Shown: positions 8,626-16,290 of the stretch, one piece after another
Numbering within the stretch: position 1 is the first letter of the stretch
Layout of the letters: the number at the start of each line of letters is the position of its first letter
From: Candidatus Eiseniibacteriota bacterium
GTDB taxonomy: Bacteria > Orphanbacterota > Orphanbacteria > Orphanbacterales > Orphanbacteraceae
NCBI GenBank assembly: GCA_029262235.1
Contig: JAJCZU010000004.1
Span: 620,001-684,000, forward strand
Direction: 5' to 3'
DNA length: 64,000 nt
The notes under the pieces: model-generated
Database searches by the model: none
The model's input: only the letters and a program-made list of their open reading frames with translations
What the model was told of the DNA's origin: nothing
Made by a program: the position numbers and the translations under genes

Positions 8626-9804
8626 GTGATCGACGCTGCCCTCATGCAGAAACATCTCCGGTCGTTCGGTATGAACGGCTGGCTCCTCTACGATTTTCGC
8701 GGGAGCAACACGCTCGCGCGGCGCATTCTCAAGATCGACCCGAACAAACACTCCTCACGCCGCTGGTTCTATTTCGTTCCGCGCGACGGCGAGCCCGTGA
8801 AGATCGTGCATAAGATCGAGGCGGGCGCGCTCGACCATCTGCCGGGCGAGAAGAAGATCTATCTCGAGTGGGGCGAACTGGCGGACCGCATCAGCGAGAC
8901 GGTCTCGGGACACGGCAACATCGCGATGGAATACTCGCCGAACAATGCGATTCCCTACATTTCCATGGTCGACGCGGGGACGATCGAGCTCGTGCGCGCC
9001 GCCGGCGTCAACGTCGTTTCGTCGGGCGATCTCGTGCAGCTCTTCGAAGCCGTCTGGACGGACGCGATGTGGGAGATGCATTGCGAAGCGGACAAAGTGA
9101 CGCAGGCGGGGTTCGATCTCGGCTTCGGCATGATGCGCGATGCGGTTGCGGGCGGCGGCGAAACGACCGAAGTCACCGTACAGAACGCGATCGTCGCACA
9201 CTTCACGAAGCACGGCATGGTGACGGACCATGCTCCGATCGTGGCCGTCGGGCCCCACGCGGGGAACCCGCACTACGCGCCTTCACCCGAAACCGATACG
9301 AAGATCCGCAAGGGCGATTTCGTACTGATCGATCAATGGGCGAAGAAGGACCACCCCGACGGAGTTTTTTCGGATCTTACGAAGGTGGCCTGGGTCGGAA
9401 GCGAAGCGCCCGCGAAGCATCGGGAAGTCTTCGCGGTTGTGGCGGGCGCGCGGGACGCCGCGATTGCGCTCGTTCGTGAGCGGTTCGCCGCGGGTGAGCC
9501 CGTGCGCGGATTCGAAGTCGATCGGGCGGCAAGCGGCGTGATCCGCGACGCCGGCTACGGCGAATGGATCGCCCATCGCACGGGACACAGCATCGGGCGC
9601 GAGACGCACGGAAACGGCGCGAACATCGACGACCTCGAAACGCACGACGAACGACTGATTCTGCCGAGCACGTGCTTTTCGATCGAGCCCGGCATTTACA
9701 TGGAAGAGTTCGGCATTCGGAGCGAAGTGAACGTGTTCGTTGACGCCGGGGGCGAAGTGCACGTAACCGGCGGCCTGCAGACGGAGATCCTCACGCTGCT
9801 GTAA
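8626..9804 (+). CDS. M24 family metallopeptidase (Xaa-Pro aminopeptidase-like)
   Basis: Pita-bread-fold peptidase of the creatinase/aminopeptidase P class, 392 aa. The five metal ligands are Asp236 (LIDQW), Asp250 (FSDLTK), His321 (GHSIG), Glu354 (SIEPG) and Glu367 (RSEVN). The N-terminal part (1-160) is the creatinase-type domain. The GTG start at 8626 is preferred because AGGGAGA lies 6 nt upstream; the open frame reaches back to an ATG at 8569 without such a site. It follows the M28 peptidase and the class V aminotransferase on the same strand. No signal peptide, so probably cytoplasmic. Confidence 0.92.
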   Translation: MIDAALMQKHLRSFGMNGWLLYDFRGSNTLARRILKIDPNKHSSRRWFYFVPRDGEPVKIVHKIEAGALDHLPGEKKIYLEWGELADRISETVSGHGNIAMEYSPNNAIPYISMVDAGTIELVRAAGVNVVSSGDLVQLFEAVWTDAMWEMHCEADKVTQAGFDLGFGMMRDAVAGGGETTEVTVQNAIVAHFTKHGMVTDHAPIVAVGPHAGNPHYAPSPETDTKIRKGDFVLIDQWAKKDHPDGVFSDLTKVAWVGSEAPAKHREVFAVVAGARDAAIALVRERFAAGEPVRGFEVDRAASGVIRDAGYGEWIAHRTGHSIGRETHGNGANIDDLETHDERLILPSTCFSIEPGIYMEEFGIRSEVNVFVDAGGEVHVTGGLQTEILTLL

Positions 9805-9852
9805 CGGCGCGCGCCCCGCCGCGCCCCCGGCGATCCGATCCGCAGCCTGCGC

Positions 9853-10791
9853 CTACTTCTTTCCGTCGAGAACGTCGACCCCGCGTTCCGCCCACCAGCC
9901 GATGATATGCTTCCAGATCTCTTCGGCCGTTTCCGCATATACGAACAGGTCCCGGTCTTCGGGCGCAATCAATCCTTCACGCGCGAGGTGCTCGGCGCTG
10001 AACGTGCCGCGCCAGAAGTCCTCGCCCACGAGCACGACCGGAAGCGGTTCCATCGTGCGAGTCTGTACGAGAGTAAGCGCCTCGAACAGTTCGTCCAGCG
10101 TGCCGTAGCCGCCGGGAAAAGCCACCATCGCTTTCGCCCTCTTCAAAAAGTGCATCTTGCGCAGCGCGAAATACCTGAACTGAAAACAGAGCCCGGGCGT
10201 GATGAACGAGTTCGGGTACTGCTCCATCGGAAGCGTGATGTTGAGCCCCACGGATTTTGCGCCGACATCGCTCGCGCCGCGGTTTCCCGCTTCCATGATC
10301 CCCGGCCCCCCACCCGTCACGACAACGTAGTTGCACTGCCCGTCGAGCTGGCACGTCGTACTCACGAGCCGCGCAAAGTCGCGCGCTACGTCATAGTACT
10401 TCGCCTTCTTGATGACGCGTTTCGCCACCTCCAGCGCGAACTGGCACTCCTTGTCGTTCGGCCGTTCCGCAAGCGCGGCTTCGGCCTTCTCGAGTTTCTC
10501 CTCTGCGCATGCGGCTTCAATCACACGCGTTCCGCCGAACACAACCACAGTCGATTCGATTTCGTGCTCCTGAAGCAGCGTCTCGGGTTTGCGATATTCG
10601 AGCAGCAGGCGCGCGCCCCACATTTCGTCGCGCTGCAGATTCGCGAGATCCTCGTGTGCGGGAATATAGGACGGATCTTCCATGATGGCCCGTACGCGCG
10701 CCTCCGCCTCCGAATCACCCGGCGGAATGTGCAACTCTTCGACCGGCAGCGGTTCGGTGCGGCCTCCGTGCGGGGGTTTCTTCCTGCTCAT
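9853..10791 (-). CDS. LOG family protein (lysine decarboxylase-like)
   Basis: LOG-type Rossmann protein, 312 aa, with the family motifs VVTGGGPGIMEAGNRGA (about 157-173) and PGGYGTLDE (226-234). Related proteins release cytokinin-type bases or nucleotides (phosphoribohydrolase), but many members are only annotated by similarity. The N-terminal 80 residues are charged and longer than in minimal LOG proteins. GAAGGAG precedes the ATG. The gene is divergent from the ArsC-like selenoprotein gene, with 88 nt between the starts, and convergent with the M24 peptidase. Confidence 0.9.
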   Translation of the reverse strand: MSRKKPPHGGRTEPLPVEELHIPPGDSEAEARVRAIMEDPSYIPAHEDLANLQRDEMWGARLLLEYRKPETLLQEHEIESTVVVFGGTRVIEAACAEEKLEKAEAALAERPNDKECQFALEVAKRVIKKAKYYDVARDFARLVSTTCQLDGQCNYVVVTGGGPGIMEAGNRGASDVGAKSVGLNITLPMEQYPNSFITPGLCFQFRYFALRKMHFLKRAKAMVAFPGGYGTLDELFEALTLVQTRTMEPLPVVLVGEDFWRGTFSAEHLAREGLIAPEDRDLFVYAETAEEIWKHIIGWWAERGVDVLDGKK

Positions 10792-10817
10792 CTTCGCTCC
10801 TTCATCTCGCGGAATCG

Positions 10818-10846
10818 TTGCAACACCCGTTCGGGTTGACTATCAT
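10818..10846 (+). promoter_or_regulatory. Sigma70-type promoter of the ArsC-like selenoprotein
   Basis: TTGCAA at 10818-10823, a 17-nt spacer, and TATCAT at 10841-10846. This is the best -35/-10 pair I found in the window. The predicted leader is about 27 nt, with GGGGAGA before the ATG at 10880. Confidence 0.55.
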
Positions 10847-10879
10847 CACCCTATCTTCACTCAAACGGGGAGAAATGTC

Positions 10880-11221
10880 ATGGCGAAGAAAGTGGACTGG
10901 TACTACCACCGCAACGGCTGAACGTCCTGCGGCAAGTCCTCCAAGTTTATGGAGGGAAGTGATATCGAGGCGAAAGAAGTCGTGCCCGCCAGCAGAAAGC
11001 TCGGGAAATCGGACGCGGAATCGCTGTTCAAGAACGCCTCGCGCGTGATCGTCTGCAAGGGCAAAGCAGTCGAGGAGTGGAAGCCGAACGGGAAAGTGAA
11101 TGCGGACGGCGTCGCGAAAATGCTGGGGCCCACGGGCAACCTGCGGGCGCCGACGATTCGCAAGGGGAAGACGGTCGTTGTGGGCTTTAACGACGACGTG
11201 TTCGAAGAAGTTTTCGGTTAG
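10880..11221 (+). CDS. ArsC-family protein, predicted selenoprotein (TGA = Sec14)
   Basis: Small ArsC/Spx-like thioredoxin-fold protein, 113 residues if TGA at 10919-10921 is read as selenocysteine. Before it is MAKKVDWYYHRNG; after it, in the same frame, TSCGKSSKF and the rest of the domain to TAG at 11219-11221. The TGA sits exactly where ArsC-like proteins have the first Cys of CxxC, giving U-T-S-C with Cys17 as partner. Both halves look like one protein: LGKSDAESLF, VIVCKGK, and LRAPTIRKGKTVVVGFND carrying the cis-Pro. A 6-bp hairpin follows the TGA at SECIS distance. GGGGAGA and a sigma70-like promoter precede the ATG. Neighbouring genes use TGA as a normal stop, so the genetic code is not altered. 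The alternative is a pseudogene with a nonsense mutation, made unlikely by the position and the hairpin. Confidence 0.85.
10938..10955 (+). promoter_or_regulatory. Predicted bacterial SECIS hairpin
   Basis: CCTCCA (10938-10943) pairs perfectly with TGGAGG (10950-10955) around the loop AGTTTA. The loop has G at its second position and starts about 23 nt after the TGA, both matching bacterial SECIS elements bound by SelB. A U-G pair can extend the stem by one step. It lies inside the coding sequence. Confidence 0.7.
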
Positions 11222-12807
11222 CGCGCCGGGCGCGCCACACTGTGGTCGTGTCCGAAACGATCCGCGAATTCCTCGTCGTTCAGAAACGAGAGGAAGTTCA
11301 GGTAGGCGTCGCCGCCGAGGCGCACACTGCGCCAGCGGCCCACGCTGCCTGCGGGGAGCGGGCGCGCGGTGACTCCGGGGTCAGGATAGACGAGCAGATT
11401 GACCGCGTCGAAGATCTCTACCCCGCGCTGCACCAGGTATTCGACGGGCGCTCGCTTTTCATGCGCGATCATGCCGCGCGCGCCGAGTTTCATGTGAGCC
11501 ACGCGTTCGTCATTGATCCCGTGGAAATCGACGGTTTCCCACTTCGTGTAATAGGGGACGGCGCCGGCTCCGATAACGCAGATCACCGCGTCCTCCGGCA
11601 GCACACCCCGTTCAATGTTCTCCCGCAGAAGCAGTCCTTCGCGAATCCGCCGTTCGGCATACTGTTTCGCCACTCCCAGATTCGCGACGCCCGTGTTTTC
11701 GCGTGAGGTCTCGCCCCGCACCGTTCCGAACAGAGTCGTGCTGAACAGGAGAAGGGCGGCGACCCCGGCCGCTCCCGTCGCGAAGCGCGCCGGCAACGCT
11801 TCGGCGGCCACGGCGATTCCCCGCAATATCAGCCAGTAGGCATAGGGAAACAGGAAGACGAGAAACCGGAACTCGAAATGATCGCCGCCGATGTAGAACA
11901 GATAGGCGCCGTACGCGAGCACGAAGACGGTGTAGATCACGGCGCGCGCGGATCGCACCAGAAGCGCCGGGAGAAGCAGGAACGGCAGAAACCACCCGGC
12001 CATATAATCCGCATGAAACAGGCGGAAGTACTGCATCGACTGCGCGGGATAGAACCCGTTTACTTTCGCGTAGAACGTGTTCGGCAGCCAGTAACCGTAG
12101 TACGAATGGCGCCAGAGAAAGTGCGCCCCGACAAGCACGATCAGCGGCGCGCACCAGAGCGCGAAAGATAGAAGCGTTCGTTGTCTGCGCACGATGTCGA
12201 CGAGAAAGACAACGCCGAGGAGCGCCGCGAACAGAATGCCGTCGGGCCGTGTCAATGCCGCTGCGGCGAGAAGCAGTGATGAAGCGAACACGAACGCGCC
12301 CCCGTTTCGGCGCTCTGCGAGAAAGCGCTCGGTTGCCAGATAGATCAGGAGGGCGAACGGCATCGTGGCAAGTCCGCCCGTGTTCCACGCGGCGAAACTG
12401 CGGCTCGCCGCAAGCGTGGGCGCGAGAAAGAGCAGCGCGATCAGCAGGGGGGAGAGGCGCGTGTCTTCGCGCGCGCCATCGTGCGCGTCTTCGCTTTCGA
12501 CGTCGAACATCCGACGCGCAACGAGCACGAGAAGAGCGGCGCCGCACGCCACCCCGATCGCGTTCGACCAGAACTCGGGCGACAGCCCCGCGCGCATCAC
12601 GACGCTCATCAGCACGACCCAGAGAAAATTCGTGTAGCCCTCGACACGCTCGCCCGGATTCCAGACGAGACCCATGCCGTTCGCGAGATGTTCCGCATAT
12701 CGAAAGCTGATGAACGCGTCGTCACAGAGGAAGAAGAAGCGCCGGACGAACACGAAGAAGAGTGCGGCGGTCAGCACGAGAGAGAGGGCAGGAAGAATGC
12801 GCTTCAA
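11218..12807 (-). CDS. Polytopic membrane protein, GT-C glycosyltransferase-like
   Basis: Integral membrane protein of 529 aa with about ten hydrophobic segments and a C-terminal soluble part (about 400-529). The N-terminal region contains CDDAFISFRYAEHLANGMG and NPGERVEGYTNFLWV, the acidic first-loop pattern of lipid-linked GT-C glycosyltransferases such as arabinosyltransferase-like (AftB-like) proteins. The donor and acceptor are unknown. The start is TTG, with GGGAGA five nt before it. Its stop shares the bases TTAG with the stop of the convergent selenoprotein gene. The small membrane protein gene lies 25 nt upstream on the same strand. Confidence 0.75.
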   Translation of the reverse strand: MKRILPALSLVLTAALFFVFVRRFFFLCDDAFISFRYAEHLANGMGLVWNPGERVEGYTNFLWVVLMSVVMRAGLSPEFWSNAIGVACGAALLVLVARRMFDVESEDAHDGAREDTRLSPLLIALLFLAPTLAASRSFAAWNTGGLATMPFALLIYLATERFLAERRNGGAFVFASSLLLAAAALTRPDGILFAALLGVVFLVDIVRRQRTLLSFALWCAPLIVLVGAHFLWRHSYYGYWLPNTFYAKVNGFYPAQSMQYFRLFHADYMAGWFLPFLLLPALLVRSARAVIYTVFVLAYGAYLFYIGGDHFEFRFLVFLFPYAYWLILRGIAVAAEALPARFATGAAGVAALLLFSTTLFGTVRGETSRENTGVANLGVAKQYAERRIREGLLLRENIERGVLPEDAVICVIGAGAVPYYTKWETVDFHGINDERVAHMKLGARGMIAHEKRAPVEYLVQRGVEIFDAVNLLVYPDPGVTARPLPAGSVGRWRSVRLGGDAYLNFLSFLNDEEFADRFGHDHSVARPAR

Positions 12808-12832
12808 ATCAGTCTCCCGCAGACCGCTCGCG

Positions 12833-13249
12833 TTATCCGCGCGTTACGATGGAGTCGCCGAGGCGGCGTGAAGGAGCGGTCGCGTCCGGGTCCTCCTCGG
12901 GTTCCGGGCCGACGGGAGAAGCCCCTCCGCGCATGAGTCGAAGCGCGAACGGCGCGCGTTGCCGGCCGGACTTGCGAAAGGCGAGCGCGAACAGCGCCAT
13001 GCCCGCGAGTACCGCCAGCAGTATCGCGAAGATCATCCCGAGCAAAACGACGACAGCCCCGCCGAACGCGAAAAGCGGCGCGCTTCCGCGAAAACCACCC
13101 GGGTCTTCGGGGGCGTGATCGGAGTCCGGGGCGAAGGATTCGGCTTCCGGTTCCGGGCGAGCCCCTCCGTCGCGGAGGTACTGTTCCGCTGGCGTTCGAT
13201 AGGGAGAATGTCGTAAAGCCGATGAAATCGGGATGATGTTTTTCGACAT
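12833..13249 (-). CDS. Small membrane protein, unknown function
   Basis: Not recognised. 138 aa: a hydrophilic acidic N-terminal half rich in Pro and Glu (about 30-60), one long or two short membrane segments (about 62-90, with VVVLLGMIFAILLAV), a basic stretch, then an acidic tail. No catalytic motif. It precedes the GT-C-like gene by 25 nt and may be its accessory partner. A perfect TATAAT hexamer ends 9 nt before the ATG and there is no convincing ribosome site, which suggests a nearly leaderless transcript. Confidence 0.6.
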   Translation of the reverse strand: MSKNIIPISSALRHSPYRTPAEQYLRDGGARPEPEAESFAPDSDHAPEDPGGFRGSAPLFAFGGAVVVLLGMIFAILLAVLAGMALFALAFRKSGRQRAPFALRLMRGGASPVGPEPEEDPDATAPSRRLGDSIVTRG

Positions 13250-13258
13250 TGTGGATCC

Positions 13259-13264
13259 ATTATA
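13259..13264 (-). promoter_or_regulatory. -10 element of the 138-aa membrane protein gene
   Basis: TATAAT on the minus strand (context GCTATAATGG), nine bases before the ATG at 13249. It faces away from the M43 protease promoter 23 nt to its right. Confidence 0.5.
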
Positions 13265-13286
13265 GCAAGAAGAGCCTTCCGGCGTG

Positions 13287-13292
13287 TATAAT
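13287..13292 (+). promoter_or_regulatory. -10 element of the M43 protease gene
   Basis: TATAAT (context GTGTATAATGAAC), 64 nt upstream of the ATG at 13357. No TTGACA-like box at 16-18 nt. Confidence 0.5.
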
Positions 13293-13356
13293 GAACGGGT
13301 CTACCCGCATTCTCTCCCCCCGTAAGAGATCGAGTCGAACACAACAGGAGGCGCGC

Positions 13357-14673
13357 ATGTATCGCTTTGTCGGGGCATTTTTTTGCCTGGCCGCAATGGG
13401 AAACCCTGTTCTCGCACGGGCCGGGAGCGACCCGATTGTGGTGCACGGGCAGGAGTTCGAGAACACCACCGCATTTTATCAGTCAAACTTCTTCCAGGAT
13501 AACGGTCTCCGTTGCGGCACACGCATGGAAGGCCTCGTCGACAAGATGTCGGCATTCAACCCGGGTGACTGCGCGCTCAATTCCACGAACCCGCTTCCGG
13601 AGTATGACGCGGGCTACGTCTATACGATTGATGTCGTGGTTCACATCATTACGAATTTCGCGCAGACGGTGGGCAATGTGTCCGACTCGCTCATCTACAG
13701 CCAGATCGACGTGCTGAACGAAGACTTTCGGGGCCTGGCGGGGACGCCGGGGGAACTCGGCGCGGACGTCGGGATCGAGTTTCGGCTTGCGCCGTTCGAT
13801 CCGGACGGGAACCCGACGACGGGCATCACGCGCACGGCGAAGAGCACCTACTATCAGGAATCAGAAGCGTACTGGGACTCGCTTGCATGGGATCCGAGCC
13901 GCTATATGAATCTTTACTCGACCTCCGCCAGCGGGAACCTCGGCTACGTGCCGTTCCTGCCGCAGGAGGGTGGCGTCGGCTCGAACGCGGACCGCGTGGT
14001 CTGCTACTGGGAAGCGATGGGACGCCCGGGCCAGGGCGGTCCGCCGTACGATCAGGGGCGTACCGTTACGCATGAAGTCGGGCATTACCTCGGCCTCTGG
14101 CACACGTTCAGCAACGGCTGCGGTATTGCGGCGCCCCCGAGCTGCTACACGACCGGCGATCGCATCTGCGACACGGAGCGCGAATCCACGTCCCACTTCG
14201 GATGCCCGAGCACGACCTCGTGCAGCGACCCCGATCCGCTCGACAACTACATGAACTACACCGACGACACGTGCATGATGCGCTTCACGCCCGAGCAGGC
14301 GAACCGCATGCGGTGCACGCTCGAAAACTATCGCTTCGGGCTTATCGAAGCGGCCACGAACGTCGCCGACGCCACGACTCCGGCGCCTGTCGACGGCCGG
14401 CGGATGCTTCGCGCGAATCGTCCGAACCCGTTCAACCCGACGACCGAGATCTCGTTCTCGCTTCCGGCAGCCGGCCAGGCCACGCTGCGCATCGTGGATG
14501 TCACGGGTCGCCTCGTGCAGACGCTCGTCGACGGCGATCTGGCCGCGGGCACGCACCTCTACTCATGGCAGGGCACGAACGGCCAGGGCGACGAAGTCGC
14601 GAGCGGCGTCTATCTCTATCAGCTGATTACGAATGACGGGACGGAGACGAGGCGGATGGTGCTGACCCGGTAA
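13357..14673 (+). CDS. Secreted M43 (pappalysin-type) metalloprotease with FlgD-like C-terminal domain
   Basis: Secreted zinc endopeptidase, 438 aa. Signal peptide 1-22, a propeptide-like stretch, then the catalytic domain with HEVGHYLGLWH (His239, Glu240, His243) and a Cys-rich region after it ending in the Met-turn segment NYMNYTDDTCMMRF, as in pappalysin-type M43 enzymes. From about 355 (RPNPFNP) to the end is a FlgD-like beta-sandwich ending GVYLYQLITNDGTETRRMVL, the type of domain used as a C-terminal sorting or surface-anchoring tag. The frame is open back to 13249, but the ATG at 13357 has AGGAGG 6 nt before it and begins the signal peptide. It is convergent with the MBL-fold lipoprotein gene. 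Confidence 0.93.
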   Translation: MYRFVGAFFCLAAMGNPVLARAGSDPIVVHGQEFENTTAFYQSNFFQDNGLRCGTRMEGLVDKMSAFNPGDCALNSTNPLPEYDAGYVYTIDVVVHIITNFAQTVGNVSDSLIYSQIDVLNEDFRGLAGTPGELGADVGIEFRLAPFDPDGNPTTGITRTAKSTYYQESEAYWDSLAWDPSRYMNLYSTSASGNLGYVPFLPQEGGVGSNADRVVCYWEAMGRPGQGGPPYDQGRTVTHEVGHYLGLWHTFSNGCGIAAPPSCYTTGDRICDTERESTSHFGCPSTTSCSDPDPLDNYMNYTDDTCMMRFTPEQANRMRCTLENYRFGLIEAATNVADATTPAPVDGRRMLRANRPNPFNPTTEISFSLPAAGQATLRIVDVTGRLVQTLVDGDLAAGTHLYSWQGTNGQGDEVASGVYLYQLITNDGTETRRMVLTR

Positions 14674-14697
14674 CAGTAGCGAAGCGTCAGCGCGACT

Positions 14698-15666
14698 CTA
14701 ATCGAGAGAGATCCGCTCACCCTCTTCGGCGATACGGAAACCGCGGGAGATCACTTTCTTCCACGCGTCGCTTTTGGCGACCAGAGCGGGATTCGTGTGG
14801 TTCAAGTGGATGAAGCGGATCTTTTTCTTTTCCCGCTTCGAAAGCTTCGAGAACCGTTCCATGCTGTGCGTGATGAACGGGTGCGGGAAGTCGGACATAT
14901 CGCGCCCGGGGATTTCGCCGTTCTCGAAAAACGTGCCGTCGAGCAGCGCCACGTCCACCTTCTTGATCTCATCTTCGATGCGCACGCCGAGCTCGTCCCA
15001 CTCTTCCCACGAGTCGATATCGGGGATGAACAGCACGGAGCGTTTCGGACCTTCGATGCGATATCCGACGACTTCCGAGAATTCCTGCCGGTGCGGAACG
15101 ACGACCGGCGTCACCGTGATGTCGCCGCCGAGATGAACCGGCAGAGCCGCCTGGATGCGGTTGATCACGATGTTCTGATAATCGATCAGCTGCGACCACG
15201 GCCCGTTCAACTCGAGGAAGTTGGCCATGCGCGGCATCGCGTAGACCGGCACGAGCTCCGCCCCCATGACCTCGTGCCCGAGATGCACGAGCCCGGTATA
15301 ATGGCCGATGTGGGCGTGCGTCAGAAAGATGCCGTCGAGTACGTTCTCACGATCGCGGGGCGTTTCGCCGTCCGCTTTCGCGCTTTCCTTATGAAGGCGG
15401 TAGAGCTGTTCCGGGAAGGCCGGTGTGGCGTCGAAGAGCCAGCGGCGCCCGCCTGCAGGATCGATCAGGCCGAGTGAAGTCGGGAGCCGGCGTGCTTTCG
15501 GATCACTCCATGCGGTGTCATCGAAGCTGCCGGCCTGCGGCACGCCGCCGTCCTGGGCGATCCCGAGCACGTAGAGATACGGGCCGGTCGGTTCGCGTTC
15601 CGAACAACCTGCGTGCAGCACGGCCGCGAATGCGATACATAGTAAGAAGCGGATGTTCTTTTTCAC
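14698..15666 (-). CDS. MBL-fold metallohydrolase lipoprotein
   Basis: Lipoprotein with a metallo-beta-lactamase fold, about 322 aa. The signal sequence ends in a lipobox-like AVLHAGC. The zinc motif reads THAHIGHYTGL, that is HxHxGH, with Gly where HxHxDH normally has Asp; further ligands are likely in VVVPHRQEF, LFIPDID and IHLNHTNP. It resembles PqqB-like or PhnP-like MBL proteins, but no PQQ gene is adjacent, so no substrate is assigned. The start is uncertain: GTG at 15666, or GTG at 15684 or 15699, none with a good ribosome site. The frame stays open far upstream only because it is antisense to the rhodanese gene. Confidence 0.8.
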   Translation of the reverse strand: MKKNIRFLLCIAFAAVLHAGCSEREPTGPYLYVLGIAQDGGVPQAGSFDDTAWSDPKARRLPTSLGLIDPAGGRRWLFDATPAFPEQLYRLHKESAKADGETPRDRENVLDGIFLTHAHIGHYTGLVHLGHEVMGAELVPVYAMPRMANFLELNGPWSQLIDYQNIVINRIQAALPVHLGGDITVTPVVVPHRQEFSEVVGYRIEGPKRSVLFIPDIDSWEEWDELGVRIEDEIKKVDVALLDGTFFENGEIPGRDMSDFPHPFITHSMERFSKLSKREKKKIRFIHLNHTNPALVAKSDAWKKVISRGFRIAEEGERISLD

Positions 15667-15723
15667 AACTCGGAAGAGTAACACGGTATGAAGCGCCACC
15701 CTATGGGAATCGAGAGGATCGTA

Positions 15724-16290
15724 ATGAAGGGAATGCTGTACGGGATGGGGATCTTTCTGGCCTGCGCGCCGCTGGAGGCGTCGGACTGGGAGGGGCTCAA
15801 GCGCGAGATCCGCGAGAAGTTCCCGCGCGTGGACCAGGTCGAGACGGCCACGCTCGCGGAGTGGCTGGCCGACGAGGAGCGGGAGCCGCCGCTTCTTCTC
15901 GATGCCCGCGCGGAGAGCGAGTTTGCCGTCAGCCATCTTCCCGGCGCCGTCCGGGCACCCGATCTGAAGGCCGCGACGCGCGCGCTCGGTCCGCCGCCTG
16001 TTCGTGCGCCTGCGTCCGGGGCAGCGGCCTCCACCGACACTGCTGACTCCGGCGCCGCGCGTCCGATCATCGTCTACTGCTCGGTCGGGTATCGTTCGGC
16101 CCGGCTGGCCGATCAGCTGCGGGAGCGGGGGTACGAGGAAGTCTACAATCTCGAGGGCTCGCTCTTCGAATGGGCGAACGAAGGACACGCGGTGGTGCGA
16201 GGCGACTCGGTCGTGACGGACGTGCATCCTTACGATCGCGACTGGGGCCGCTTTCTCGACGCGCGCTTCTGGCCTAAGGAGTGGAAGTAG
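15724..16290 (+). CDS. Periplasmic rhodanese-like protein
   Basis: Single-domain rhodanese with a signal peptide, 188 aa. The active-site loop is VYCSVGYRSARLAD with Cys119, so it is probably competent for sulfur transfer, and LLDARAESEFAVSHLPGAV is the first rhodanese motif. The ATG at 15724 is preferred because GAGAGG lies 7 nt upstream; an ATG at 15688 is also in frame. It is divergent from the MBL lipoprotein gene, and its 3' end overlaps the convergent kinase gene by 17 nt. Confidence 0.85.
   Translation: MKGMLYGMGIFLACAPLEASDWEGLKREIREKFPRVDQVETATLAEWLADEEREPPLLLDARAESEFAVSHLPGAVRAPDLKAATRALGPPPVRAPASGAAASTDTADSGAARPIIVYCSVGYRSARLADQLRERGYEEVYNLEGSLFEWANEGHAVVRGDSVVTDVHPYDRDWGRFLDARFWPKEWK

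Noticed and set aside
10821-10838. A hairpin (CAACACCCG / CGGGTTG) between the LOG and selenoprotein genes
   Set aside because: The loop would be only about two bases with a bulge in the stem, and it overlaps the spacer of a good promoter.
10919-10921. Genome-wide TGA recoding
   Set aside because: Many genes here end in TGA as a true stop (for example the M28 peptidase at 7266-7268), so a changed genetic code does not explain it.
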